In this document: piece by piece, positions 21,466 through 33,279 of the stretch
Numbering within the stretch: position 1 is the first letter of the stretch
How the letters are laid out: every line of letters starts with the position of its first letter
From: Anomaloglossus baeobatrachus
Lineage: Eukaryota > Chordata > Amphibia > Anura > Aromobatidae
Assembly (NCBI RefSeq): GCF_048569485.1
Contig: NC_134357.1
Location: forward strand, 64,662,168 to 64,726,167
Direction of reading: 5' to 3'
Length of the DNA stretch: 64,000 bases
Program-made: the position numbers and the translations under genes
Notes under the pieces: model-generated
The model's input: only the letters and a program-made list of their open reading frames with translations
Told to the model about the DNA's origin: nothing
The model's database searches: none

Positions 21466-23159
21466 ACAGGACCTGTCACCAGGCCAAAAGGATCCAGTTA
21501 TTGCTTTTATTTTATTCTGAGTATTTTTTATTTTTTTTTTATTTTTTTTAATCCACCATACTGTATCATAGATATGGGTCCTTACTTTATACTTATTTTA
21601 TGGTCTTTACCATGTTGCTCAAAGGAATTTTATTGGAATGGCGGTGGAGTCTTTAGGCTGTTTGCTTGATTACCCTCTAAACACCTTCCACTTGGTAAAG
21701 ACAAAAGCAATTAGCGCTGATTAAAAATAGGCATATCTCAGAACCCATATGGAAAAAAATGACTTCTTAAGGGATAAGTTGGAATAAAATAATAATGTCC
21801 TGATCCAGGACCGGTATTCCCCGCTCCAGAGTTTCCCAGACCTGGCCTGGTCATGTCAGGGGTTAACTGCCATCGGCCTCATTCCGGTTTCAGGAGACAC
21901 TATATCTGGGCACTGTAGCAACATTCCAGCGCTGGTTATAGTTTTGCTCTGCAGCCTGTGACTGGCTCTGGTGACATTTCCAGTTTGATCTGACTCCTTG
22001 TTACCGTGCCCTGACCTGTACCCTCCCCTGTTCGTCCGTCTGTCCCAGACTTCCCACTCCTGTCAGTTGTTTACCCATCCTGGTTCATCCTCTTCCCGTG
22101 TTTGTGTCTCCTTACCCTCCTGTCTTGTCTTCTGTTCCCTACTGTTACGTCACCACCAGCGTCCACTCCAGCGACTTCTACTCCGATCGCCAGGCGACGC
22201 CATGCTCCTGCCGTGGATAGTGCTGGTGATGGGAGAGGGGTCCATGCCAGTGGCACCGGTGGGCGTAGTCTCCGCTCATCCACTGGTCTGGGTTTCCTGG
22301 GGATCTGCAGTGCCACTGGCTGACTGTAGGTGGCGGGTGTCTCTCAGCTGAAGTACCATCATTCAGCTACAGCCTATGGGAAGACACCACACCCTTTTTA
22401 ATGCTCCTCCTGTCTGCTGACCACTGCCAGAGATAGTTCTGAAAATTCTGGTTCCTGTTCCGTCCTGATCTGTGATTTGATGTGCTGATTACCGCTTGTT
22501 TACTGACTACGTCTCCTGCCTGCTGTTTTTGTACCTCGCTGTCCGATCCGGATTTAACTTCTGCTTGTTTCTGATTATGTCCTTGCCTGCCGATTCTGTC
22601 CCTGTTCCGCATTTCCTGGTTTGACCCTGCCTGACGACTACTTTCTCGGACTGCAGCCTTCCACGGGTAGTGATCACCTTGGGCCCTGTGTAATTCCAAA
22701 TCCCTGTATAGGGGTTAAAGGGTTTCAGGGTTCTAGGGGTCCTGCTTGGTGAGTGTCTTCCCTCTAGCCTGTCCATTACAGCCCGTCTGAGTCTGTGGAT
22801 CCAGGCAGGCATTACACCTGTGCCTTTTGTGTTCCCCTCTGTATACCTGATCTCCCAGCATCCGACCTCAGTTCTGTTTTCTGACCTGATCTTGATTCTC
22901 CCTCTCAGTTACTTGACTTCCCGGCTAGGACCTTGACTGCTTAACTACTCTATTGCCCCCTGGTGGTTCGCCTTTGAACTGCTTGCTGAAGTTACTCTGC
23001 TGTATTTCAGCCTCCCTTCTGTTACAGTGTTACTTTGACTCTCCTTCACTACTCTGCTGCCATCTAGTGGGGCATATGCTATACTACTTCTCACCAGCCC
23101 TTTGTACAGTGTGACAAATAGCAAAAACTGAAGACGTTGTACCTGGTGACAGCTCCTCT
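21466..23159. mobile_element. TTAA-flanked element
   Basis: Flanked by TTAA at 21462-21465 and 23160-23163. Ends are ACAGGACCTGTCACCAGG and the complement of AAGAGGAGCTGTCACCAGG. Its right TTAA is also the left TTAA of the next element. The interior is dominated by an LTR-like segment. Confidence 0.75.
21796..22816 (-). mobile_element. LTR-like fossil segment
   Basis: On the minus strand the piece starts TGTAATGCCTGCCTGG and ends GGATCAGGACA, giving TG...CA ends typical of an LTR, with C/T-rich composition on the plus strand. No matching target duplication is visible, so the limits are uncertain. Family likely Ty3/gypsy; it is an old fragment. Confidence 0.4.
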
Positions 23160-23163
23160 TTAA

Positions 23164-24372
23164 CCCTTTCACCACCCGGCGATTTTCCAGTTTTCATTTT
23201 TTCCTCTCCCTCCAAGAACCATGACATTTTTATTTTTCCGTCAATATAGCAACATGAGGGCTTGATTTTTTTCGTGACAAGTTGTACTTTTGAATGACAT
23301 TATTCATTTTGCCCCATATTGTACCGGAAAACAGGAAGAAATTCCAAGTGTGGTGAGATTACGAAAACAGTGTAATTGCACAATTGATTTTGTTTTGTTT
23401 TTTTTATTTACCATGTTCAGTACATGGTAAACCTGAGCTGGCATTATAATTCCCCAGATTGGGACGAGTTCATAGATACCAAACATGTATAGTTTTACTT
23501 TTATCTTTACTTTTTGGTGAACAAAACCCAGAAATTTGTAAAAAAAAATAAATTGCGCTTTTGTTTTCATTTTCGGAGATTCTTAGCATTTTAATTTTTT
23601 GGCATCTAGGGCTCAGTGACAGCTTATTTTTTTGCGTCTTGAGCTGACATTTTTAATTATACCATTTTTGGATAGATGCTATGTTTTGATCGCCTGTTAT
23701 TGCATTTTAATGCAATGTTGTGGCAATAAAAAAAAACATAATTTTGACATTTTGATTATTTTTCTCGCTACGCCCTTTACTTGTCAGATTAATTGATTTT
23801 ATATTTTGATCGAGCATTTCGGAACTTGGCAATACCAAATATTTGTATTTTTTTTATCGTTATTGTTTTACTTTGATTGAAGCAAAAAGGGGGGTGATTT
23901 GAACTTTTAAGGATTTTTTTCATACTTTTTAAAACTTTTTTTACTTTTTTTTTTTTATTTTATTTTACTAGTCCCCTTAGGGTACTTTATGACTGCACTA
24001 TCCAATCATTTCTGCTAATTAGAGCAATCCTTCAGTATCTGTCTGATAAGCAGAAATGCTGTGCTGTTCTCCTATGAATGTTGGCGCTCTACTGGCACTC
24101 ACAGGAAGTGACTTATGACAGCGACAGGTCATCAGCTGACCCTATGCTGTCATAACAAACTATAGGCACCCTATGATTGCGTCATGGGTCCGCCTATGGC
24201 TCCGGCGCGATCCAAGAGAAGATCTACCTGCACCTGTTAATTCTTTATATCTTCAGCTGTTAGATGAACATGTCGGCTAATCAGATCAGAAAAGATGAGG
24301 GCTCACCTCTTGAGCCCACATCAAAGGGAGGGAGACCTAGAACATATATATACGTCCCAGGTTGTTAAGGGG
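23164..24372. mobile_element. TTAA-flanked AT-rich element
   Basis: Flanked by TTAA at 23160-23163 and 24373-24376. Ends are CCCTTTCACCACCC and the complement of CCCCTTAACAACC. The body is T-rich with stretches such as AACATGAGGGCTTG that are widespread in frog genomes. It has no coding frame. It is a non-autonomous piggyBac- or Kolobok-like element. Confidence 0.75.
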
Positions 24373-24376
24373 TTAA

Positions 24377-25690
24377 ATATATAGCAGTAAACTCTGAGCA
24401 AGCACTGGCGGCACCACACTGTGTCCATCGGGCTCTTGCAAAACCCAATAAGCCATGACCATTGGCTGTATATTCATGTTGAAGCCGTATAACTATTTTT
24501 CACAATGGCACAAAAGGTATAAAAAAAGGTAACCTATATAGTCACCGTAGTATGCCAGTCCATATTGTAGTTAGCCAAAGCTTAGTGTCCATTCATAGCA
24601 GGCGTGATGTTTCAGGGGCATGTGCCCTCTTTCAAGTATGCTGTGTTATATATCCATTCCTGTACTAGTATTACACAGTATCAGAATGAAATGCATAATA
24701 CATCCCAACTAAGGATAAGGAAAAATGGCTGAAGTATAAAAAAACACATTAGGCAAATATATACTGTATATATGTTACATACATAACGTACAAATATCAT
24801 ACATACATTAAACCATAAATAAAGCTGTATCAAGAAGAAAAAAACTCTGTAACAATCAGGTAACAAAAATGCAAGATAGCAAAAAAATAAAACCGAAAGT
24901 CCATTTATATAGTGCTTCCATGTGGATTGTTCCATGCTGGATCCACTCTGTGTAGCGTCTATTGTGCTATGAATGGACACTAAAGGGTTATTTACACGCA
25001 GCGACATCGCTAAAGCGATGTCGTTGGAGGTCACGGAATTCGTGACGCACATCCGGCCTCGTTAGCGATGTCGTTGCGCGTGACACCTACGAGAGATCGA
25101 AAAAGGTCGTAAAATCGTGCAAAATTGTTAATCGTTGACACGCTCCTCCATTCCCAATTATCGTTGCTGTTGCAGGTACGATGTAGTTCGTCGTTCCTGC
25201 GGCAGCACACATCGCTGTGTGTGACACTGCAGGAATGAGGAACATCACCGTACCTGCGGCCACCCGCAATGAGGAAGGAAGGAGGTGGGCGGGATGTTCG
25301 TCCCGCTCATCTCCGCCCCTCCGCTTCGATTGGGTGGCCGCTTAGTGACGTCGCTATGACACCGAACAAACCGCCCCCTTAGAAAGGAGGCGGTTCGCCG
25401 GTCACAGCGACGTCGCTAGGCAGGTAAGAAGTATGACGGGTTCGAGCGATGTTGTGCGCCACGGGCAGCGATTTGCCCGTGACGCACAACCGATGGGGGT
25501 GGGTACGCATGCTAGCGATCTCACTAGCGAGATCGCAGCGTGTAAAGCGGCCTTAAGCTTTGGCTACCTACAATATGGACTGGCATCCTGTGATAAATAC
25601 ATACACATACATTTTATACCTTTTTTTGCCAAGGTGAAAATTTAGCAATATGGCTTCAAAATAAATATAAAGCAAGAATGATGCAAATCT
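24377..25690. mobile_element. Foldback element, Penelope-like (candidate)
   Basis: The left part (about 24470-24610) and right part (24966-24980 plus 25554-25680) are inverted copies; for example GCCAGTCCATATTGTAG at 24556 faces its complement near 25570. A segment at 24603-24638 resembles the conserved end motif of Penelope-like elements seen at 58200. The right arm is split by a MITE at 24984. Outer limits are approximate. Confidence 0.5.
24984..25553 (-). mobile_element. Harbinger-like MITE, copy 4
   Basis: Flanked by TAA at 24981-24983 and 25554-25556. Ends are AGGGTTATTTACACGCAGC and GCAGCGTGTAAAGCGGCCT. The reverse-strand centre carries the AAGCGGAGGGGCGG signature. The intact inverted arm at 24580-24595 (CCAAAGCTTAGTGTCC) preserves the target with a single TAA. 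Confidence 0.9.
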
Positions 25691-25760
25691 ATTGTTTTGT
25701 TTGTTGTTTTTGTCTTTTTATGTTTCATGTAATAGTCACTCAAAAATAGCCCAATCCTTA

Positions 25761-26319
25761 TGCCGGCGTCACACGGGACGATATATCGTGCGATCGTACC
25801 CGCCCCCATCGTTTGTGCGTCACGGGCAATTTATTGCCCGTGTCGCACAAAGTCGTTAACCCCCGTCACACGTACTTACCTAACGGACGATGTCGCTGTG
25901 GGCGGCGAACATCCTCTTCCTGAAGGGGGAGGGTCGTTCGGCGTCACAGCGATGTCACACAGCGGCCGGCCAATAGAAGCGGAGGGGCGGAGATGAGCGG
26001 GACGTAACATCCCGCCCACCTCTTTCCTTCTGCTTTGACGGCGGGACACAGGTAAGCTGTGTTCGTCGTTCCCGGGGTGTCACATGGAGCGATGTGTGCT
26101 GCCTCGGGGACGATAAACAACTGGAGCACAGAAGGAGGAACGACATTTTGAAAATGAACGACGTGTCAACGAGCAACGATAAGGTGAGTATTTTTGCTCG
26201 TTCACAGTCGTTTGAAGGTGTCACACGGTACGACATCTCTAACAATACTGAATGTGCGTCACTAACGACGTGACACCAACGACATATCGCACGATATATC
26301 GTATCGTGTATCGCCGGCA
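25761..26319 (+). mobile_element. Harbinger-related MITE, TGCCGGCG-ended subfamily
   Basis: Ends are TGCCGGCGTCACACGGGAC and GTATCGCCGGCA. Flanks read TTA on the left and TAA on the right, so the target may be the shared TA. The centre (CCAATAGAAGCGGAGGGG) is the same as in the other copies, but the outer ends differ: internal sequence and termini have been reshuffled. Confidence 0.82.
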
Positions 26320-26321
26320 TA

Positions 26322-26578
26322 AGTGGGGCAAATTTGTTTCAGCATTTTGGGGGGTTATCAACTATCTATAAATTGTAAAAAATGGGTGCTCTTTTTGTCC
26401 ATTAAAAAAACCTTGTGTCTGTGATGTATTATTTCAAACAGGAAACTTTTCTGCGGGTTTATAGACTATAATTATCATGTTATCATTGTCAGTTAATGGT
26501 GCCATTGACTTTAGATCACTAATCTGAGCAACAGACATAACCTTCAATTTTTATGATTTATTCTGGTTTTCCAGTATG
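26322..26578. other. Unassigned stretch
   Basis: AT-rich; nothing recognised. Confidence 0.4.
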
Positions 26579-26580
26579 TA

Positions 26581-27177
26581 CCGTATTTTTTCAATTATAA
26601 GACGTACTTTTCCTCCCCAAAGATTTCAGAGGAAAATGAGGGGTGCGTCTTAAAATCTGAATGTACCTTACTGGGAGGTGGAGAATGGGCGCTGTGCTTG
26701 ATGCTGGGCGAGTTGTGGTGTGATCTGTCTGTTCGGGTGGCTGTCTGGTGCAGGGCTGTGGCGGGTGTCCCAGATGCTCTGGCTTCAAATAATGGCGCCC
26801 AGAGTCGGCGCGTGCGCAAATGGAGCTCTCGGCTTGCCATTGAACCAAGAGCTCCATCTTTGAAGCCCGCACCGCCGATAGAGCATCTATGACACTCACT
26901 GCCCTGCTCCATGCTGCCATCACAGACCCCCCCGCTGTCATTACAGACCCCACCGCTGCCAGCACAGACCCCCATCGCAGCGCCTGCAGCATTGCCCTAT
27001 TCCACCACCGCCCCTGCTTCCTGTGACCTCGCTACACCACCGCTGCCGCCCCCCTCAGGTAAGACACCACTGGAGTATAAGATGGACCCCATTTTATTTT
27101 ATATTTTTTACCTTTTTCATCTCTAAATTTGGGGTGTTTCTTATAATCCGGTGCGTCTTATAGAACGAAAAATACAG
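26581..27177. mobile_element. TA-flanked MITE with TATAAGACG ends
   Basis: Ends are CCGTATTTTTTCAATTATAAG and the complement of CTGTATTTTTCGTTCTATAAG, flanked by TA (26579-26580 and 27178-27179). The interior is GC-rich and non-coding. The ends resemble a widespread vertebrate non-autonomous DNA element. Confidence 0.8.
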
Positions 27178-27179
27178 TA

Positions 27180-27411
27180 CTTAAAAAAAAAAATTAAAAA
27201 AAATTACAGGGTGAAAAAAATATTTTAGGTAGCACTGGTATGTTGTAATACTTTAGGCAACAAGCATTACACCCGCAGTACAATTAGCAGGGAGGATGCA
27301 AACCGTGTCGTGTTACATATTACTATTTTTTTGTCCACAAAGATGGTGTGATTGGAAATTTTGTCTCCAGAACTCAAAACAGTGGAAAACCTTTTCTCTA
27401 GTGTGTAATGG
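27180..27411. other. Unassigned stretch
   Basis: The outer end of the following Tc1 should lie here, but the expected inverted-repeat sequence is not visible, so the Tc1 left end is truncated or badly worn. Confidence 0.4.
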
Positions 27412-27526
27412 CTCTCTCACTATTATTTATATTTGTCAAATACCAGAATAATGAGAGAAAGAGAGAGAGAATGTTTTAAGGCATTTTTTATTAATTTCTG
27501 CAAAGTCAAAAGTTGACATACACTTA

Positions 27527-28070
27527 AGGCCACTTTACACACAGTGAAAGCACCCGCCCCCGTCGGTTGTGCGTCACGGGCAAATCGCTGCCCGTGGCGC
27601 ACAACATCGTTAGTCCCCGTCACACATACCTGCCTAGCGACGTCGCTGTGGCTGGCGAACTGCCTCCTTTCTAAAGGGGAGGTTCGTTCGGCGTCACAGC
27701 GGCGACACTAAGCCACCACCCAATAGAAGCGGAGGGGCAGAGATGAGCGGCCGGAACATCCCGCCCACCTCCTTTCTTCCTCATTGCTTCAGCCGCAGGT
27801 ACGATGTTGTTCCTCGTTCCTGCGGTGTCACACATAGCGATGTGTGCTGCCACAGGAACGACGAAAAACCTGCGTCCTGCAACAGCAATATTTGAGATTA
27901 TAACGATGTGTCAACGTCGCGATCAACGATATGGTGAGTAATTTTGATTGTTGGCGGTCGTTCGTGCATTTCACACGCAACGACGTCACTAATGAGGCCG
28001 GATGTGCGTCACGAATTCCGTGACCCCCAACGACATCTCGTTAGCAATGTTGTTGCGTGTAAAGCCCCCT
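27527..28070 (+). mobile_element. Harbinger-like MITE, copy 5
   Basis: Flanked by TTA (27524-27526 and 28071-28073). Ends AGGCCACTTTACACACAG and TTGCGTGTAAAGCCCCCT. The centre carries CCAATAGAAGCGGAGGGG. It interrupts the left end of the Tc1. Confidence 0.88.
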
Positions 28071-28599
28071 TTAGAGTACTATGCCTTTAAACAATATGGG
28101 ACAGCCCATATTATGATGTCATGTCTTTGGAAGCTTCTGATAGGGTTATTGGCAACAGCTGAGTTAATCAGAGACACACCTGTGGATGTGTTTTAATGCA
28201 CACCTGAAACACACTGCATCTTTGTGCAGCATCATGGGGAAGTCAAAAGAAATCAGCCAAGATCTCAGGAAGAGAATTGTGGACTTGCACAAGTCTGGTT
28301 CATCCTTGGGTACAATTTCCAGATACCTAAAGGTGGCTCGTTTATCTGTACAAATAATTATACGTAAGTACAAACTAGATGGGAATTTCCAGCCATCATA
28401 CCACTCAGGAAGGAGATGGGTTCTGTGTACCAAAGATGAATGTGCTTTGGTCAGACATGTGCATATCAACCCAAGAACAAAAGCAAAAGACCTTGTGAAG
28501 ATGCTGGCGGAATCTGGTAAGATTGTGTCATTATCCACAGTGAAACGAGTACTGTATCAAAATGGGCTGAAAGGCCACTCTGCCAGGAAGAAGCCATTA

Positions 28600-29194
28600 A
28601 GGCCACGTCTCACTAAGCGACATCGCTAGCGACATCGCTGCTGAGTCACGGGTTTTGTGACGTAACAGTGATCTTGCTAGCGATGTCGCTGTGTGTGACA
28701 TCCAGCAACGACCTGGCCCCTGCTGTGAGGTCGCCGGTCGTTGCTGAATGTCCTGGACCATTTTTTGGTTGTTGCTCTGCCGCTGTGAAGCACACATCGC
28801 TGTGTTTGACAGCGAGAGAGCAACGATCTGAATGTGCAGGGAACTGGCTTCTGCAACGCTGGTAACCAAGGTACACATCGGGTAACCAAGCAAAGGCTTT
28901 GCTAATATTTACCTTGGTTACCAGCGTCCACAGCTTCTAGAAGCCGGTTCCCTGCTCCCTGCACACGTAGCCAAGGTACACATCGGGTTACTAAGCAAAG
29001 CGCTTTGCTTAGTAACCCGATGTGTACTATGGTTACAGCGTTGTTACACGGGTCGCTGGTGGCTGATCTCTGATCGCTGTGGAGATCTGCCTGATTCACA
29101 GCTCACCAGCGACCATGTAGCAACGCTCCAGCGATCCCTGCAAGGTCAGATCGCTGGTGGGATCGCTGGAGCGTCGCTAAGTGTGACGGTACCT
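28600..29194 (+). mobile_element. TTA-flanked MITE with internal palindromes
   Basis: Flanked by TTA (28597-28599 and 29195-29197), inserted into the Tc1 transposase after SARKKPL. Ends are AGGCCACGTCTCACTAAGCG and the complement of AGGTACCGTCACACTTAGCG. The interior contains a perfect 52-bp palindrome at 28976-29027 built on ACACATCGGGTTACTAAGC. A relative lies at 47585. Confidence 0.88.
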
Positions 29195-29338
29195 TTACTC
29201 CAAAAGAAGCATAAAAAAAGCCAGATTAATGTTTGCAAATTCACACAGGAAAAAAGATCTTAATTTTTGGAGACATGTCCTGTGGTCTGACGAAATTAAA
29301 ATTAAATGCTTGGCCATAATGACCATAATTACGTTTGT

Positions 29339-30371
29339 AGGGTGGGGAATTCAACTCTGGTAGGCGATGGCAGGGACGCAGTCAAGAGGCACACACCAGA
29401 TTACAGTCCAAAAAGGGTCAGTATTTTATTTACACTTAATAAAAACATAAATGCAGTCTTACTTCAGAGAAAACAAAGGGAAAAAAAGCCCAGCTTGGCA
29501 TACAGCACAGCAACAAAAGTCCAAGACATACCAGTCTATTCAGATAGGAGTTTTTTCCTTCACACTGACAGACTGCTTCATATCTTCAGCCCAACCACCC
29601 TAACACTTAAAGGGGGTTTTACACGCTGCGACATCGCTAATGCGGAGTCGTTGGGGTCACGGAATTTGTGACGCACATTCGGCCGCATTAGCGATGTTGC
29701 TGCGTGTGACACAGATGAGCGATTTTGCATCGTTGCAAAAACGTGCAAAATCGCTCATCGGTGACATGGGGGTCCATTCTCGATTATCATTACTGCAGCA
29801 GTAACAATGTAGTTCGTCGCTCCTGCGGCAGCACACATCGCTATGTGTGACGCCGCAGGAACGAGGAACCTCTCCTTACCTGCTTCACGGCCGCTATGAG
29901 GAAGGAAGGAGGTGGGCGGGATGTTCCGGCCACTCATCTCCGCCCCTCCGCTTCTATTGGGCGGCCGCTCAGTGACGTCGCTGTGACGCCGCACGGACCG
30001 CCCCCTTAGAAAGGAGGCGGCGCCGGTCACAGCGACGTCGCCGGGCAGGTAAGTATGTGTGACGGGTCTGCGCGATGTTGTGCGGCACGGGCAGCGATTT
30101 GCCCGTGTCGCACAACAGATGGGGGCGGGTATCCACGCTAGCGATATCGGGACCGATATCGCAGCGTATAAAGTAGCCTTTAGAAGTTCTGGCTGACTAT
30201 TTAAGCTGTGCTAATCATGCACCTGTGAACATCAGCCTTTGCTTCAAACCTGAACTAGCAGAGAACATCCAGGCCAGGATTAACCTCTTCTCTGCTGCTC
30301 ACCATTGCAAAAGGCACATGCTAAGAGGAATATAGCTCCCAATCCACCACCATACCCTTTACTGCATCACA
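29339..30371. mobile_element. Unclassified insertion in the Tc1
   Basis: About 1 kb that separates the second and third transposase pieces. The left part (GGTGGGGAATTCAACTCTGG) and right part (CTGGCTGACTATTTAAGC) belong together because a MITE at 29611 lies between them. It could be a solo LTR fossil or another element; exact ends and target duplication are not clear. Confidence 0.45.
29611..30179 (-). mobile_element. Harbinger-like MITE, copy 6
   Basis: Flanks TAA on the left and TTA on the right. Ends AGGGGGTTTTACACGCTGC and GCAGCGTATAAAGTAGCCT. In reverse it is a close relative of the copy at 12015, sharing CAAAATCGCTCATCGGTG. It is nested two levels deep in the Tc1. Confidence 0.85.
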
Positions 30372-30643
30372 GGAGGAAAAAGAGAGAAGCTTTGAAGCCT
30401 ACGAACACCATCCCAACTGTGAAACATAAAAGGTGGCAGCATCATGTTGTGGGGTTGTTTTCCTGCAGGAGGGACTGGTGCACTTCACAAGATAGATGGC
30501 ATCATGAATAAAGAAGATTATGTGGCAATACTGAAGCAACATCTCAAGACATCAGTCAGGAACTTAAAGCTTGGGCAGAAATGGGTCTTCTAAATGGACA
30601 ATGACCCGTAGCATACAACCAAACTGGTTACAAAGTGGCTTTA

Positions 30644-32785
30644 GGCTATGTGCGCACTAGAGCTTTTTACCTGCGGATTTACCCGCGGATTTGCCCCGGA
30701 AATTTCTTGAGAAATGTCTGCAATCTTTGTGCAGACATTTCCCATGAAATTCAATGAGAAAAAAAAATAGCTGTGCGCACTGAGCGGATTTTTCTCAAGA
30801 AAATTTCTTGAGAAAATTTTGTCGAGAAACTTTCTTGAGAAAATGTGCATGTCCATTAATTTCCGCAGGTACCGGGGGTATTCCGGGGGTATTCCGCAGG
30901 TAGCAATGATGTGCGGTATACCACCGGAATAGCCGCGATTTACCTGCGGGAATGATCATCGCTGCCTGCGGTTTTGCAGGAAGCGATGTCATTATGTCAG
31001 GAAGAGGAAGCGGAGCAGACGTCACACTCCCTGGACGCCGCACAGAAGCACTTCCGTGCGACCTCCAGGTGCCAGTCTGTGTCCTGCTCCGGCCTCGCGG
31101 CTGCCTGCACTGCAGGGTGTCAGTGTCTGCCCGCAGTGTCAGCAGCCTGTCACGCTGCAGCGCAGGCAGACACTGACACAGGCAGACACTGACACCCTGC
31201 AGTGTTGGGAGCCGCGGGGATGACGATCGCTGCTGTCAGGAGGTGAGATCATTACCTGCTGTGACGATCTCCTGCCTCCTGACGTCAGCGCTGTCTATGC
31301 CCGTCTCACGAGCGGCCCGAGACTGTCACTAGCGGTGACATCACGGGCTCTCGCGATACTTCTGACAACGCAGTCAGTGACAGCGCTGACGTCAGCAGTA
31401 CAGGAGATGATCACAGAAGGTAATGATCTCATCTATGCTCCTGATGGCAGCGCTCGGCATCCCCTGCAGTGACCTGGGCTGACCTATTGATGTTAGCTCA
31501 GGTCACTGCATTGCTCTCCCAGCCAATGGGGAACATTCTGTTCTTCATTGACTGGGACAGCGACTATGGTATGGATCGCCGTGGGCCCCCCCCCCTATTG
31601 GATTACGCCGGACGTGGATTGATTGTTCTTTTCAATAACTTGGTTAAAGAGGCTATGTGGGGAGTGTTTTTTCAAATAAAACTTTTTTTGTTGTCTATTT
31701 TTTAATTACTACTGACTGGGTTGGTGATGTCGGGTATCTGATAGACGCCTGACCTCACCAACCCCAGGGCTTGATGCCAGGTGACATTACACATCTGGCA
31801 TCAACCCCATATATTACCCCGTTTGCCAACGCACCAGGGCGCGGGATGAGCTGGGGCAAAGCGCCAGGATTGGCACGTCTAATGGATGCGCCACTTCTGG
31901 GGCGGCTGCGGCCTGCTATTTTTAGGCTGGGGAGTGTCCAATAACAGTGGACCTCCCTAGTCTGAGAATATCAGACCCCAGCTGTCCGCTTTACCTTGGC
32001 TGGTGATCCAATATGGGGGGGACCGCACGTTTTTTGTTTTAAATTATTTATATAATTTAAAATAACACCGTGGGGTGCCCACTGTTTTGGATTATCAGCC
32101 AAGGTGAAGCTGCCAGCGGTGGTCTGCAGGCTGCAGCCGTCTGCTTTACCCAAGCTGGCTACAAAATATGGGGGGACCTCACATCGTTTTTTTTTAATTA
32201 TTTATTTATTTTATGGCTAAATACAAGGCTAAGCACCCTTTAGTGCCACATGAAAGTCACTAAAGGGTGCCAGCTTAGAAAATGCAGGGAGGTGGAACAT
32301 TATATAGGTTTTTCTCATCTATCTATCTATCTATCTATCTATCCCTCTATCTATCTATCTATCTATCTATCCATCTATCCCTCCATCTATCTATCTATCT
32401 ATCTATCCATCTATCTATCTATCTATCCATCTATCCCTCTATCTATCTATTTATCCATCTATCCCTCTATCTATCTATCTATTCATCTATCCATCTATCC
32501 CTCTATCTATCTATTCATCTATTCATCTATCTATCTATCCCTCTATCTATCTATCTATTCATCTATCCATCTTTCCCTCTATCCATTATCTGTCTATCGA
32601 TTATCTTTATTATTTATTGCAGGGACAAACCTGCGGTAAATCCGCGGTAAATCCGCGGCAAATCCGCGGCAAATCCGCATGCGTTTTTGCCGCGGATTTC
32701 TCCGCAGGTGCGGAAATCTTCCACTCCCAGAAGTTTCTCAAGAAATTTTCTTGAGAAAATTCACATTTCTAGTGCGCACATAGCC
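30644..32785. mobile_element. TTA/TAA-flanked non-autonomous element, GGCTATGTGCGCAC ends
   Basis: Perfect 18-bp terminal inverted repeats, GGCTATGTGCGCACTAGA, with flanks TTA and TAA. The interior is GC-rich, includes inverted segments near 31100-31200 (GGCAGACACTGACAC) and a CTAT microsatellite. It has no coherent coding frame. It cuts the Tc1 transposase between CAAAGTGGCTT and AAGGATAACAAAG. Its ends relate it to the palindromic element at 9765. Confidence 0.85.
32317..32600. repeat. (CTAT)n microsatellite, imperfect
   Basis: Long run of CTAT units with scattered CCCT, CATC and TTCAT variants, within the element at 30644. The variants themselves recur in blocks, suggesting larger duplications. 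Confidence 0.95.
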
Positions 32786-33279
32786 TAAGGATAACAAAGT
32801 CAATGTTTTGGAGTGGCCATCACAAAACCCTGATCTCAATCCTGCTGAAAATGTATGGGCAAAGCTGAAAAGGCCGGTGCGATCAAGGTGACTTACAAAC
32901 ATGGCTCAGTTACACCAGTTCTGTTAGGAGGAATGGGCGCAAATTCCTACCAACTAATGTGAGAAGCTTGTGGAAGGAGATCCAAAACATTTTACAGATT
33001 AAGAGTTATGGTACCAAATACTAATGAAATGTATGTAAACTTTTTACTTTGCAGAAAGTAATAAAAATGCCTTAAAACATTCTCTCTCATTATTCTGGGA
33101 TTTGGCAAATATATGGTAAATAATTTTGGTTCCTAATTGACAGAAAACGGGAAAGTTTTTTTTCTGATTTCATGTCAGATAGTGAGAAAAACCTGCAGAT
33201 GTGTCTTTCTAGATAGTGGATGTAAACTCAGTAGTATGTATATTTTTTATGATAAATTGAAAACCTCTGCTCATTCTTA

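Larger units (their letters stand above)
28234..33020 (+). pseudogene. Tc1-like transposase in scattered pieces
   Basis: The first piece (28234-28596) starts MGKSKEISQDLRKRIVDLHK and runs through the paired-like DNA-binding domain to SARKKPL. The second (29198-29338) holds the first catalytic Asp in VLWSDEIKIK after a one-base frameshift. The third (about 30372-30640) reads [18 protein letters not shown], with a second frameshift, then LGQKWVF followed by a stop and MDNDP-like codons (GGACAATGACCC), the second Asp. The fourth (32789-33020) reads [18 protein letters not shown], with the final Glu. The protein cannot be made from this locus. Confidence 0.85.
27412..33229 (+). mobile_element. 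Tc1-like transposon split by four insertions
   Basis: The ends face each other over 5.8 kb: the left segment 27412-27526 (ATTATTTATATTTGTCAAAT, GAGAATGTTTTAAGGCAT) matches the complement of 33060-33130. Transposase pieces lie at 28234-28596, 29198-29338, about 30372-30640 and 32789-33020, in order, with later insertions between them. Removing the insertions would leave about 1.9 kb, close to a normal Tc1. Confidence 0.88.

Noticed and set aside
21796-22816. Complete LTR with target duplication
   Set aside because: TG and CA ends are present, but the flanks do not match, so it is listed only as an LTR-like fossil.
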